In this document: one piece after another, positions 7,431 to 16,867 of the stretch
Numbering within the stretch: the stretch's first letter is position 1
How the letters are laid out: each line of letters begins with the position of its first letter
Assembly: GCF_000225505.1 (NCBI RefSeq)
Contig: NZ_BACI01000048.1
Coordinates: forward strand, 62,001 to 126,000
Source: Gordonia alkanivorans NBRC 16433
GTDB taxonomy: Bacteria > Actinomycetota > Actinomycetes > Mycobacteriales > Mycobacteriaceae
Length of the DNA stretch: 64,000 bases
Direction: 5' to 3'
The notes under the pieces: generated by a model
The model's database searches: none
The model's input: only the letters and a program-made list of their open reading frames with translations
Told to the model about the DNA's origin: nothing
Program-made: the position numbers and the translations under genes

Positions 7431-8762
7431 ATGGCGGTCCTGCGCCGACGACTGCTCGGCTTGGTCTTCTTCATCGTGGTCGCACTGTTCCTCACCGCGA
7501 CCATCACCAAGTTCAACAAGACGTTCCAAGACTTCACCGACGTCACCCTGCTGACCGACTCCACCGGCAACGCGCTTCCCGCGAACGCCGACGTGAAGGC
7601 GCGCGGCATGGTCGTCGGCGAGGTCCGCGAGGTCAAGCCGGCGCCCGACGGTTCGGTGGAGGTCATCCTCGGCCTCGATCCGACCAAGGCCTCGGAGCTG
7701 TCCGACAAGACCACCGCGCGCATCCTGCCGAAGACGCTCTTCGGTGAGCGGTACGTGGCGTTGCAGGTTCCCGAGGACAACAACGGTCCGACGCTGAAGA
7801 ACGGCGCAACCATCGAGACCGACAAGAGCGGCAATGCTCTCGAGGTCCAGCAGTTGTTCGACGACCTGCTGCCGGTGCTCGAGGCGATCCCGCCGCAGGA
7901 TCTCAACGCCACGCTCACCTCGCTGTCGAAGGCGCTGTCGGGTCGCGGCGAGCAGATCGGCACCACGCTCGAGGAGCTCGACCAGATCTTCGGCGAGGTC
8001 AACAAGAACCTGCCCGACCTCGAGGGCACCCTCGAGGGCCTGGCCACCTTCTCGCAGACCTACTCGCAGGCGCTGCCCGACGTCGTCGACGCGCTGGACT
8101 CGTTCCGCACCACGTCGAACACCATCGTCGGACGGCAGGGCGATCTGCGGACCCTGATCGCCACGCTCGGTGTGGCCTCCGATGACCTCACCGGTTGGCT
8201 CCGCCAGAACCGAACCGACCTGATCGACCTCGCCGTCGATTCCGAACAACTGCTCGTCGGGCTGGCCAAGCAGTCTCCGACGTTCGTGTGCACGTTCCGC
8301 AATTTCGCCGGTCTGATCCCCGAGTCTCGAGTCATCGTGGGCGAGGGCACCAAGAACCCGGGCGTGCGCGTGAACCTGCAGTTCGTCAATCCCCGTGGCC
8401 GATACCTACCGAACCAGGACGAACCCCGCTTCATGGACCTCGATCCACCCGCCGTGTGCTACGAGCCCGCCAAAAACGGTCGCCCGTTCCCGCAGTACCC
8501 GGGTGGCGGCCTCGCCGACGGCAGCTACCAGCCGCCGTCACGCAACGCAGGCCCGCGCACCGTCAAGACGCTCCCGCAGCCGCAGTTCAGCGGCATCCCC
8601 GCGGGATCGGTCGAGCCCAACCCGTTCGATGACCCGGACTACCGCAAGCAGCTCCAGGTCATCTACGGCGCGACCACCGGTGAGACGCCGGAGTCGGTGC
8701 CGACCTGGGTCACGATGCTCGCCGGCGGCGCCCTCCAGGGAGCGAAGGTCGACATCAAATGA
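7431..8762 (+). CDS. mceA: Mce family protein A
   Basis: 443 aa. One N-terminal membrane anchor (LGLVFFIVVALFLTATI) is followed by the MCE/MlaD domain (about residues 38-115: VTLLTDSTGNALPANADVKARGMVVGEVREVKP ... LFGERYVALQVPE). A helical region (about 130-290), which in this family builds the needle spanning the periplasm, comes next. The C-terminal 150 residues are proline- and glycine-rich. It is the first of six Mce proteins expected to form a heterohexamer. Its stop overlaps the mceB start (ATGA at 8759). Confidence 0.93.
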   Translation: MAVLRRRLLGLVFFIVVALFLTATITKFNKTFQDFTDVTLLTDSTGNALPANADVKARGMVVGEVREVKPAPDGSVEVILGLDPTKASELSDKTTARILPKTLFGERYVALQVPEDNNGPTLKNGATIETDKSGNALEVQQLFDDLLPVLEAIPPQDLNATLTSLSKALSGRGEQIGTTLEELDQIFGEVNKNLPDLEGTLEGLATFSQTYSQALPDVVDALDSFRTTSNTIVGRQGDLRTLIATLGVASDDLTGWLRQNRTDLIDLAVDSEQLLVGLAKQSPTFVCTFRNFAGLIPESRVIVGEGTKNPGVRVNLQFVNPRGRYLPNQDEPRFMDLDPPAVCYEPAKNGRPFPQYPGGGLADGSYQPPSRNAGPRTVKTLPQPQFSGIPAGSVEPNPFDDPDYRKQLQVIYGATTGETPESVPTWVTMLAGGALQGAKVDIK

Positions 8763-9841
8763 GGTCGATCATCGCGCCCCTCGTCAAGCTGATCGTCTTC
8801 GCGGTCGTCACCGTGGTCACCACCAGCCTGCTCGCGCTGACCATCGCGAACGCCGGTGGTGACGGTGACGCGAAGTTCAAGGCCGTCTTCACCGACGCCA
8901 CGCTGCTCAATGCGGGCGACGACGTCCGCATCGCGGGCGTCCGGGTGGGACAGGTGGAGAAGGTCGAGGTCTACGACCGCAACCGGGCCATGGTCTCGTT
9001 CAACGTCGACCGTGACCGGCTGCCGGACGGCACCCAGCTCTACATCCGCTACCGCAACCTCACCGGTCTCCGGTACCTCGGTCTGGAGCGGGGGGCGGGC
9101 GACCCGACGAAGACCGTGGCGCAGGGCCACACGTTCGGGCTGGAGCCGGGCCGCACCGACACGCATCCGCCGGTGAACCTCACCGAACTGTTCAACGGGT
9201 TCCGTCCGCTGTTCCAGCAGCTGTCGGCCGAAGACGTCAACAAGCTGACAGAGCAGATCATCGCGATCTTCGACGGTCAGGGCGGCTCGATCACGCGCCT
9301 GGTCAGCGACACCGCGGACCTGACGAATGCGATCGCCGACAAGGACAAGGTCATCGGTGACCTGATCGGCAACCTCACCAAGGTGCTCGACACGGTCAAC
9401 CGCAACGACGCGCAGTTCACCAGCCTCCTCGACAACACCGAGAAGCTGGTGACCGGCCTTGCCGCACAGCGCGGTTCGGTGGGCTCGGCAATCTCGTCGG
9501 TGTCCAACCTGACCTCGGTGACCGCGAACATCCTCGGTGCGACGCGACCCTCCATCCAGGGCGACATCGCCGGTCTGAAGTCGCTCGCCGATCAGATCAA
9601 CAAGCGCGACAAGGACATCGAGCAGACGCTGACCAACCTGCCGATCAAGCTGCAGAAGATCGGCCGGGCCGCGACCTTCGGTTCCTGGTTCCAGTTCTAT
9701 CTGTGCGGCATCGACATCGTCGCCGGCAACGGCAAGTCGACGGTGCTGACACAACCGCTGGTGCCGTTGCCCGACATCAATCACGTGCTCTACACCAGCG
9801 CCGCGACGCGCTGCTGGACCGACGAGAAGCCAGGGGGGTGA
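8759..9841 (+). CDS. mceB: Mce family protein B
   Basis: 360 aa. Membrane anchor at residues 7-30 (LVKLIVFAVVTVVTTSLLALTIANA), then the MCE domain (AVFTDATLLNAGDDVRIAGVRVGQVEKVEVYDRN ... RYRNLTGLRYLGLE). A long helical section follows (about 140-310), with a short C-terminal part containing a Cys pair (CGIDIV ... TRCW). Such Cys-containing C-termini are common in MceB. The start overlaps the mceA stop, so the genes are coupled. Confidence 0.93.
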   Translation: MRSIIAPLVKLIVFAVVTVVTTSLLALTIANAGGDGDAKFKAVFTDATLLNAGDDVRIAGVRVGQVEKVEVYDRNRAMVSFNVDRDRLPDGTQLYIRYRNLTGLRYLGLERGAGDPTKTVAQGHTFGLEPGRTDTHPPVNLTELFNGFRPLFQQLSAEDVNKLTEQIIAIFDGQGGSITRLVSDTADLTNAIADKDKVIGDLIGNLTKVLDTVNRNDAQFTSLLDNTEKLVTGLAAQRGSVGSAISSVSNLTSVTANILGATRPSIQGDIAGLKSLADQINKRDKDIEQTLTNLPIKLQKIGRAATFGSWFQFYLCGIDIVAGNGKSTVLTQPLVPLPDINHVLYTSAATRCWTDEKPGG

Positions 9842-9846
9842 CCACG

Positions 9847-10932
9847 ATGGCAGACCAGAACGACAACCAGGACGACGCAGCCCGGGCGGATGCGCCGAAG
9901 AAGCACCCCCATCGCCGGTTCGGTGGTCGACGCAGTCCGGTGAGCATCGGTGCCATCGGCATCCTGATCCTGATGATGCTGGGACTCAGCGCGTTCTACC
10001 TGACCGACGTCCCGTTGCTCGGTGCCGGAGCCCGCTACACCGCGAAGTTCTCCGAGGCCGCCGGGCTCAAGCCCGGTAACGAGGTGCGCGTCGCCGGTGT
10101 GAAGGTCGGTGAGGTCGACGCGGTGAAGCTCAACGGCGACAAGGTCGACGTGACCTTCAAGGTGGAGAACACCTGGATCGGCGACCAGACGCAGGCGTCG
10201 ATCCAGATCAAGACGATCCTGGGTCAGAAGTTCCTGTCGCTGAACCCGCGCGGCAGCGAGCCCGCCGATCCCGACGTCCCGCTGACCGACACGGTCGCCC
10301 CGTACGACGTCATCGAGGCGTTCTCGGCCGCCGCGAATCAGATCGAGGACTTCGACAACGACCAGCTGGCCGAGTCGATGCGCGTGCTCTCCGACGCCTT
10401 CTCGGGCACCGCGGGCACCACCGGTCCGGCGCTCGACGGGCTGGCGCGTCTGTCCAACACGATCGCCAGCCGCGACCAGGAGGTGCAGAAGCTCCTCGCC
10501 GCCACCAAGGACACGTCGAAGCTGCTGGCCGACCGCAACGAGGAGTTCGTGCGCCTCATCGGCGGTGCGGGACAGCTCCTCGACGAGCTCAACAACCGGC
10601 AGCAGGCCATCTCCGCGCTGCTCGCGAGCACGACGAGCCTCGGCGACTCGCTCACCGGCATCGTGCGCGACAACGAGGAGCAGATCGGGCCGGCGCTCGA
10701 CGCGCTGAAGGGCGTCAATGAACTGCTGCAGCGTCAGAACCAGAACATCCGGGACTCGATCAAGTACATGGCGCCGTTCTACCGGCTCTACGCCAACGCG
10801 CTCGGCAACGGCCGCTGGCTCGAGTCGACCGTGGTGAACCTCCTGCCGCCGGCCCTGCCGCAACAGAACACCACACGTCCGCCGAACAAGAAGACGCTGG
10901 AACAGAACAACGGCGGAACGGAGGCAGGCTGA
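9847..10932 (+). CDS. mceC: Mce family protein C
   Basis: 361 aa from the ATG at 9847, which has a G-rich ribosome-binding site (AGGGGGG) about 9 bases upstream. An in-frame GTG at 9838 overlaps the mceB stop and would add three residues, but it abuts the Shine-Dalgarno. A charged cytoplasmic N-terminus ([16 protein letters not shown]) precedes the membrane anchor [20 protein letters not shown]. The MCE domain runs from [25 protein letters not shown] to [11 protein letters not shown], followed by a helical stalk to about residue 320. The stop shares a base with the mceD start. Confidence 0.92.
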   Translation: MADQNDNQDDAARADAPKKHPHRRFGGRRSPVSIGAIGILILMMLGLSAFYLTDVPLLGAGARYTAKFSEAAGLKPGNEVRVAGVKVGEVDAVKLNGDKVDVTFKVENTWIGDQTQASIQIKTILGQKFLSLNPRGSEPADPDVPLTDTVAPYDVIEAFSAAANQIEDFDNDQLAESMRVLSDAFSGTAGTTGPALDGLARLSNTIASRDQEVQKLLAATKDTSKLLADRNEEFVRLIGGAGQLLDELNNRQQAISALLASTTSLGDSLTGIVRDNEEQIGPALDALKGVNELLQRQNQNIRDSIKYMAPFYRLYANALGNGRWLESTVVNLLPPALPQQNTTRPPNKKTLEQNNGGTEAG

Positions 10933-12296
10933 TGACCGCGCCAGACCTCACACAGACCTCCGGTCCCGGCCGGTGGTTCACACCGCGCCACATCGTGGCG
11001 CTCGTCCTCGGGCTGATCATCGCGCTGGTTGTCGCCGGCGCGCTGTGGTGGGTGTTCTCTTCGATGGGGACCACCAAGATCACCGCGACATTCAAGCGTT
11101 CCGTCGGCATCTACGAGGGTTCCGACGTGCGCATCCTCGGCGTCGCCGTGGGCAAGGTCGACTCGGTGACTCCACAGGGCGACACCGTGAAGGTGACGAT
11201 GACCGTCGACCGCGGCATCACGCTGCCCGAGGACGTCCGTGCCGTGCAGGTGATCCCGTCCGTGGTTGCCGACCGCTACATCCAGCTGACCCCCGCCTAC
11301 TCCGGCGGACCGAAGGCCTCCCGCGACATCACCCTCGATGTGAACCAGACGATGGTTCCGGTGGAGGTCGACGAGTTGTATCGCAGCGTCAAGGAACTGT
11401 CGGACGCGCTCGGTCCCGACGGCGCCAACAAGCAGGACGGCACCGGCCGCCAGGGCGCGGTGAGCGAACTCGTCGCGACCAGTGCCGCCAACCTCGAGGG
11501 CAACGGCGAGAAGCTCGGCGAGGCCATCGAGAACCTGTCGAAGGCCACCACGACCCTCAGCGATTCGCGGGGCAACCTCTTCGACACCGTCAAGAACCTC
11601 AACACCTTCGTCGGCGCGCTGCGCGAGAACGATGCCCAGGTGCGGCAGTTCAACACGCAGATGGCGTCGTTCAACAAGTTCCTCGCCGGCGAACGCGACC
11701 AGCTCGCGTCGGCCCTGAACAAGCTGTCGTTCGCCCTCGGCGACGTGGCGGAGTTCCTCGACGACAACCGCGAGCAGATCGGCGAGACCGTCAAGGACCT
11801 GCAGCCGACGACGCAGGCGCTGCTCGACGAGAAGAACAACCTCAAAGAGGTCCTCACCGTCCTGCCGATCACCATCAGCAATCTGATCAACGCCTACGAC
11901 GCGGAGTCGGGAACCCTGTCGATGCGCCTGACGATCCCGGATCTGCAGGACCTGATCGGTGCGCAGTGCCGCCTGCTCGACCTCGGTCAGTTGCTCCCGG
12001 GCAACCCGCAGGCCACGCAGTTCAGCAACACGCTGCGTCCGCTGATCAGCCAGTGTGAGGCGCTCGGCAAGCAGATCACCGACGGTGTGCTCGAGCCGCT
12101 GCTGCCCGTGCTGCCCTTCGGCATCATGAGCAACAACAAGCTGCAGAAGGCGCCCGTGCCCGGCACGGTTCCCGGTAACCCGGATCCCGAGATCGGAACC
12201 CCGTCGTCGCGGACTCCCGCGCCGCCGGCGGCACGCGCACCCGCATCGTCGTCGACCACCAAGTCGACCACCCCACGTCCTCGGGGAGGCAACTGA
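10932..12296 (+). CDS. mceD: Mce family protein D
   Basis: 454 aa. Membrane anchor [23 protein letters not shown] (about residues 19-41), MCE domain ([33 protein letters not shown] ... [16 protein letters not shown]), long helical stalk, and a C-terminal proline/alanine/serine-rich tail (about 400-454: [15 protein letters not shown]). Cys residues at AQCRLLDLG and SQCEALG resemble those of MceD homologues. It overlaps both neighbours by one base (TGATG junctions). Confidence 0.92.
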   Translation: MTAPDLTQTSGPGRWFTPRHIVALVLGLIIALVVAGALWWVFSSMGTTKITATFKRSVGIYEGSDVRILGVAVGKVDSVTPQGDTVKVTMTVDRGITLPEDVRAVQVIPSVVADRYIQLTPAYSGGPKASRDITLDVNQTMVPVEVDELYRSVKELSDALGPDGANKQDGTGRQGAVSELVATSAANLEGNGEKLGEAIENLSKATTTLSDSRGNLFDTVKNLNTFVGALRENDAQVRQFNTQMASFNKFLAGERDQLASALNKLSFALGDVAEFLDDNREQIGETVKDLQPTTQALLDEKNNLKEVLTVLPITISNLINAYDAESGTLSMRLTIPDLQDLIGAQCRLLDLGQLLPGNPQATQFSNTLRPLISQCEALGKQITDGVLEPLLPVLPFGIMSNNKLQKAPVPGTVPGNPDPEIGTPSSRTPAPPAARAPASSSTTKSTTPRPRGGN

Positions 12297-13633
12297 TGAA
12301 CCGACGCACCATGCGGATGACGCTGGCCGGCGCGGTCCTGTCGCTGACCGTGCTGGTGTCGGGTTGTATGTCCAACGGCATCCAGTCGCTGCCGCTACCC
12401 GGCGGCGTCGACACCGGCGACAACGCACGCACCTACAAGATCCAGTTCGACGACGTGCTCGACCTGGTGCCCCAGTCGATGGTCAAGCGGGACGGCATCC
12501 CCGTCGGCCGCGTGACCGCGGTCGAGGTGCCTGATGACCAGTGGTTCGCCCAGGTCACGGTCGAGGTCAAGAACGAGGTCGACCTGTCCGACAAGGCCGA
12601 GGCGAGCGTTCAGCAGACCTCGCTGCTCGGCGAGAAGTTCGTGTCCCTGTCCGAGCCGGACGGCAGCGCCGACGCGCCGCGGCAGAACCCGGCCCAGCCG
12701 ATCCCCACGTCGCGAACCCGTACCGCGACCGACATCGAGCAGGTTCTCGGAGCGCTGGCGCTGCTGCTGACCGGCGGCGGCATCAACCAGATCCAGCCGA
12801 TCGTCACCGAGCTGAACAAGACGCTCGACGGCCGGGCCGGCAAGGTCCGCGACCTCATCGACCAGACCGAGAAGCTCATCGCCGGCCTCAACCGCCAGCG
12901 TGACGACATCATCGGCGCGATCGACGGCCTCGCCGACCTGTCCGAACGGACCGCGGCGCAGACCGATCAGATCGACCGCATCCTCAAGCAGCTGCCCGAG
13001 GGCATCGAGGTGCTGGAGGAGCAGCGTCCGCAGTTCGTCGACCTGCTGACCAAGCTCGACCAGCTCGGTCAGGTCGGCACCGACGTGCTCGGCAAGTCGC
13101 GCAAGGCGCTGATCAACGACCTCAAGGCACTGCGTCCCGTGCTCACCCAGCTCGCCGCTGCTGCGCCCGATGCGATCACCGCCGCACCGCTGGTCCTGAC
13201 CCATCCGTTCCCGGACTGGCTGCTGCCCGGTGTCAAGGGCGACTCGACCAACCTGTTCATGACGTTGGACCTCCGGCTCCTCAACCAGCTCGAGGCGCTC
13301 GGCGTGGGGCAGGGGACACCGAAGTACTCGCCCCCGGCCCGGGTGAAGGTGCCTGTCGATCCGCGGAACCCGTACTACAACGGCAACGGACCGCGCTACG
13401 GCTGGCCGACGATCACCCTGTTGCCGCCCGGCCCTAACTGGCGTCCCGGACCGAACACCCCGCCGTCCGGCGGTCGCTACCCGGCGGCATCGTTCTCCCG
13501 GTCCGCCGACGGCGCCGGCCCGATGCCCACACCCGCCAAACCCGGACAGGGCGTTCTCGACGGCCCGCTCGCGGCGATGGGTCTGGCGCCGAAGTCGCAG
13601 ACCCCTGAGGCACCGACAGGAGCAGGACGATGA
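12296..13633 (+). CDS. mceE: Mce family lipoprotein E (LprK-type)
   Basis: 445 aa. The N-terminus is a lipoprotein signal peptide, [24 protein letters not shown], with lipobox VSGC and the acylated Cys at residue 24. The MCE domain (YKIQFDDVLDLVPQSMVKRDGIPVGRVTAVEVP ... LLGEKFVSLSEP) is followed by a helical stalk (about 140-290) and a proline-rich end. In mycobacteria the E subunit of each Mce complex is a lipoprotein (LprK and relatives), which this matches. It is coupled to both flanking mce genes. Confidence 0.94.
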   Translation: MNRRTMRMTLAGAVLSLTVLVSGCMSNGIQSLPLPGGVDTGDNARTYKIQFDDVLDLVPQSMVKRDGIPVGRVTAVEVPDDQWFAQVTVEVKNEVDLSDKAEASVQQTSLLGEKFVSLSEPDGSADAPRQNPAQPIPTSRTRTATDIEQVLGALALLLTGGGINQIQPIVTELNKTLDGRAGKVRDLIDQTEKLIAGLNRQRDDIIGAIDGLADLSERTAAQTDQIDRILKQLPEGIEVLEEQRPQFVDLLTKLDQLGQVGTDVLGKSRKALINDLKALRPVLTQLAAAAPDAITAAPLVLTHPFPDWLLPGVKGDSTNLFMTLDLRLLNQLEALGVGQGTPKYSPPARVKVPVDPRNPYYNGNGPRYGWPTITLLPPGPNWRPGPNTPPSGGRYPAASFSRSADGAGPMPTPAKPGQGVLDGPLAAMGLAPKSQTPEAPTGAGR

Positions 13634-14871
13634 TCAGCAAGCTCGTCAAGATCCAGCTGATCGTGTTCGTCGTCGTCGGCCTGGTGGCGCTGGTCTATGT
13701 GGGCGCGAAGTACGCGCGACTCGACAAGCTGGCCGGCGTCGGCATGTACTCGGTCACCGCGCAGCTGCCCGACTCCGGCGGCATCTTCACCAACGCCGAG
13801 GTCACCTACCAGGGTGTGCCGGTGGGGCGCGTCGGCGGACTCACGCTGACCAAGTCCGGCGTCGACGTGAAGCTCGACATCGACAAGGGCGGCCCGGACA
13901 TCCCGGCGTCGGCGACCGCCGTCGTCGCCTCGCGATCGGCGATCGGTGAGCAGTACGTCGACCTGCAGCCGACGACCTCGTCGGGTCCGTACCTCAAGGC
14001 GGGCGACGTCATCACCAAGTACCAGCTGCCCGAGCCGCTCGAGGACGTCGTGAAGTCGGCCATCGACTTCACCTCGTCGATCCCGGTCGACGACCTGCAC
14101 ACGGTCATCACCGAACTCGGCAAGGCGTTCAACGGTCAGAGTGAGAACCTCACCCGCCTGGTCGATTCGCTCGGCAAGCTGTCGCGCGCGGGCGTCGACA
14201 ACCTGCCCGAGGTCGTCTCGCTCATCCAGGATTCCAATGTCGTGCTCGCCACGCAGGCAGACCAGTCGGATGCGATCCTCACGTGGTCGCGGAACCTCGA
14301 CCTGGTCACCGCGACCCTCGCGAGCTCCGACCCCGACCTCCGACGTCTGCTCACCACCGGCACGCTGTCGGCCACGCAGATCTCCGAGCTGATCCAGAAG
14401 AACGGCAACGACATCTCCAAGGTGGTGAAGGATCTCGCCGAGGTGTCCCGCACCATCGAGCCGGCGACCTACAACATCTCGACGACCTTCGCGATGCTCT
14501 CCGCTCTGTCGGCGGGCAGCCACTCACCGGCACCCGGCGACGGCCAGATCCACTTCGGCGTCGTCCTCGAGACCAACAACCCGGCGGCCTGTACGCGGGG
14601 CTATGGCGGCACCGACGCGATCATGGCGGAGATGCGGCGCAAGAACCCGAACTTCGACAAGCACTACGACGCCTTCCCGTTCAACACGGAGGCCAAGTGC
14701 ACTGTGCCGCTGGGCAACCCGACGGGTGTGCGCAGTGCGGAGCGTGCGAAGTACGCCAACCCGGCGTACCCGCAGCCGTGGGATTCCACGCCGAAGAAGG
14801 ACCCCGACAAGCTGAACCTCAACCCGCTGGCCCAGCAGCTCGCAGCGCTGCTCGGCGTGCGGCCCAAGTAG
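13630..14871 (+). CDS. mceF: Mce family protein F
   Basis: 413 aa. Membrane anchor IQLIVFVVVGLVALVYVGAKY (about residues 8-28), MCE domain (YSVTAQLPDSGGIFTNAEVTYQGVPVGRVGGLTLT ... AIGEQYVDLQP), helical stalk, and a C-terminal domain with paired Cys (NPAACTRGYGG and EAKCTVPLGNP), which is typical of F subunits. It completes the A-F set. Its start overlaps the mceE stop, and 81 bp separate it from the first Mce-associated gene. Confidence 0.93.
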   Translation: MISKLVKIQLIVFVVVGLVALVYVGAKYARLDKLAGVGMYSVTAQLPDSGGIFTNAEVTYQGVPVGRVGGLTLTKSGVDVKLDIDKGGPDIPASATAVVASRSAIGEQYVDLQPTTSSGPYLKAGDVITKYQLPEPLEDVVKSAIDFTSSIPVDDLHTVITELGKAFNGQSENLTRLVDSLGKLSRAGVDNLPEVVSLIQDSNVVLATQADQSDAILTWSRNLDLVTATLASSDPDLRRLLTTGTLSATQISELIQKNGNDISKVVKDLAEVSRTIEPATYNISTTFAMLSALSAGSHSPAPGDGQIHFGVVLETNNPAACTRGYGGTDAIMAEMRRKNPNFDKHYDAFPFNTEAKCTVPLGNPTGVRSAERAKYANPAYPQPWDSTPKKDPDKLNLNPLAQQLAALLGVRPK

Positions 14872-14952
14872 ACGACGCAGGCCTTCCAGGGCTCCGGTTC
14901 CGCTTCGTGCGGACACTCGGGCCTTGGCCTGCGCTCAGGAGCGATCTATACA

Positions 14953-15648
14953 GTGTCTTCTGCTATGACTGGCACCCCCGAACCCACAGGTTCTGCATCG
15001 ACCGGCTCGACCGATCCGGATGCAGGTCCGACCGAGAAGAACACCGGCACCCGACCCGCGCTGAGGCGGCTCGCAGGCGTCGCGCCGCTTGCGCTGGCGA
15101 TCGTCGCGGTGATCGCGGCGGTGGTGTGCGTGGCCGTGTTCGGAGTGCGTGCCTACGACGTCTATGCCAACCAGTACCCGGCGCAGCAGACGCGTGACGA
15201 CGCGACCCAGGCGGCCGAACAGGCCGTCCTCAACATCACCACGATCGATCCCGCCGACCTCGACGGTTTCCGGGAGCGCGCCGAGGCGTCGCTGACCGGC
15301 AAGGCCAAGAACGAGGTGCTCGGCGGCAAGGACGGGAGCGTCCTCGACATGCTGTCGAATGCCGGCCCGGACGCCGCCAAGCTGAGCGCCCGCCTGGTGC
15401 GCAGCGCGCCGAGCGAGGTCAACCCCGACGAGGGCAAGGCGAAGGTCCTCGTCTACGTCATCACGACCCTCGAGCGGCCCGGCCAGCCCGGCGTCGACGA
15501 GACGCGCGGATTCGACGTCAGCATGATCAAGGACGGCGACACCTGGAAGGCCGAGAACCTCCTCGGCCTGGAAGGCATCGCCTACGCCGACGCGGGACAG
15601 TCGGGTAACGGACAGGCGCCCGCGCCGGCACCGGGAGGCGGAAACTGA
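14953..15648 (+). CDS. Mce-associated membrane protein, first
   Basis: 231 aa from a GTG at 14953; an internal ATG at 14965 is possible. A disordered acidic N-terminus (about 35 residues) is followed by one membrane helix, VAPLALAIVAVIAAVVCVAVFGV, and an exported SnoaL/cystatin-like domain (DDATQAAEQAVLNITTIDPADLDGFRERAEASLTGKAKNEV ... WKAENLLGLE). This is the pattern of the mycobacterial Mce-associated (Mas/Mam) proteins that stabilise Mce complexes. It ends in a Gly/Pro tail and overlaps the next start (TGATG). Confidence 0.85.
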   Translation: MSSAMTGTPEPTGSASTGSTDPDAGPTEKNTGTRPALRRLAGVAPLALAIVAVIAAVVCVAVFGVRAYDVYANQYPAQQTRDDATQAAEQAVLNITTIDPADLDGFRERAEASLTGKAKNEVLGGKDGSVLDMLSNAGPDAAKLSARLVRSAPSEVNPDEGKAKVLVYVITTLERPGQPGVDETRGFDVSMIKDGDTWKAENLLGLEGIAYADAGQSGNGQAPAPAPGGGN

Positions 15649-16550
15649 TGGCCCAGAACCCGAAGAAGCCCGCAGGCAAGCGTCGTCCGACGCCGAAGGT
15701 CGCCGGACACACCCGTGCCACGCAGCCCGGGCAGACACCCGATGCCCCCGAGGTCGATGCGTCGGCACCCGCGCTCCCTGAGGTGCAAGGAGCGAAAGCC
15801 GCCGGGCCGGGCGAGCGGAGCGAGTCGACGAGCCACGAAGGGTCCGGTGACGACACCTCGAGCTCCGTCGACGCCGCCGACACCGACACCGCCCCCGCGA
15901 AGCCCGACCTCACCAAGCCGAAGACCAGGCCCGTCTCCCGGGTCTCGACCCTGCGTCCCAGCGCAGCCGGCAGAACCGATGAGGACACCTCGTCGAACCG
16001 CCCGATGGGCCGGCCCGGCCGGCAGGGGAGTGCCGAGGGCAGGAAGAAGCGTACGGCCCCGCTCGCGGCGATCCTCGCCGCGGCCGCGGTGGTCCTCGGC
16101 ATCGTCGCCGTGGTCCTCGCCTTCCATCCCGGTGCCGACGTGGGTCCCAACAAGGCCTTCGTCGACCAGGAGGCCACGTCGCAGTTGACCGGGCAGGCGC
16201 AGGAACGGATCTGCGCGATCTTCGGTTACGAGCACACCGAGCTCGACGCCTGGCAGAAGCGTGCCCAGGATGCGTTGACCGGTCAGGCGCGGGAAGAGTT
16301 CGACAAGACCTTCAAGGCGCAGAAGGACCTGATCACCCAGACGAAGACCGGTGCCGAGTGCCGGGTCGACGCCCTCGGCGTCAAGGATCTGACCGGCGGC
16401 GGCGACGGCGCCCACGCGACCGTTATCGCGAACATGATCATCAGCGAGACGCAGAACAGCATGGCCACCAACAGCGGTGCCCCGCGTGCGCAGTTCGCCA
16501 TGGTCAAGGAGGGCGACACGTGGCGGATCCAGGGCGTCGAGCCCTTCTGA
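15648..16550 (+). CDS. Mce-associated membrane protein, second
   Basis: 300 aa. Residues 1-135 are disordered and charged. One membrane helix, AAILAAAAVVLGIVAVVLAF (about 140-160), follows, then an exported domain (NKAFVDQEATSQLTGQAQERICAIFGYEHTELDAWQKRAQDALTGQAREEFDKTF ... EGDTWRIQGVEPF) homologous to the preceding protein. It is the last gene of the mce operon. The stretch 15777-15842 (about residues 44-65) matches an extragenic repeat seen again at 49933, so part of the disordered region may come from a captured repeat. No terminator hairpin is obvious after the stop. Confidence 0.84.
   Translation: MAQNPKKPAGKRRPTPKVAGHTRATQPGQTPDAPEVDASAPALPEVQGAKAAGPGERSESTSHEGSGDDTSSSVDAADTDTAPAKPDLTKPKTRPVSRVSTLRPSAAGRTDEDTSSNRPMGRPGRQGSAEGRKKRTAPLAAILAAAAVVLGIVAVVLAFHPGADVGPNKAFVDQEATSQLTGQAQERICAIFGYEHTELDAWQKRAQDALTGQAREEFDKTFKAQKDLITQTKTGAECRVDALGVKDLTGGGDGAHATVIANMIISETQNSMATNSGAPRAQFAMVKEGDTWRIQGVEPF
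15777..15842 (+). repeat. dispersed REP-like repeat inside a coding sequence
   Basis: CCCTGAGGTGCAAGGAGCG...CGACGAGCCACGAAGGG resembles the intergenic copy at 49933-49970 (CCTGAGGTGCGAGGAGCGCAAGCGACGAGCCGCGAAGG), with about 26 extra bases in the middle. Here it is read in frame as part of the disordered N-terminus of the Mce-associated protein. Confidence 0.55.
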
Positions 16551-16867
16551 TCCGGGCGTGACCGCCAGGCGGTCGGACGACTCCGGGGACAAGTTCGCGA
16601 AATTGGCGCGTACCGCTTGACGTTTCGGCGTTGTCAGGCCAGGCTGTGACCAGCGATTGACGTGCAGGCAGCCACCCGTGCGAAATCGTTTCTCGACGGA
16701 CTTGACAAAGGACGTCTATTTTCTGCTACAGTTGGACGTTGCGCTGGCTGCCTCCTGTCCATCTATCGATCCTTCTTCGGCCACTCCTTGTATGTGTGTG
16801 CTGCGGTGATCGCCGATCTCAGGGTGTCACCAGCGAACGGCCCATCAAGCCACCGCACATCTAGGTT
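16551..16867 (+). promoter_or_regulatory. rpoB upstream region with promoter (-35 16702-16707, -10 16727-16732)
   Basis: The 317-bp gap has no gene. TTGACA (16702-16707) and an extended -10, TGC-TACAGT (16724-16732), are separated by 19 bases. The stretch around them (TATTTTCTGCTACAGT) is the most AT-rich in the gap. The expected start near 16740 leaves a leader of about 130 bases before the rpoB start. The rest of the gap shows only short imperfect repeats. Confidence 0.7.

Noticed and set aside
6501-8249. 582-codon minus-strand frame over yrbE/mceA
   Set aside because: Low-complexity Glu/Arg/Gly/His-rich shadow of the mce genes, which have clear domains and overlapping starts.
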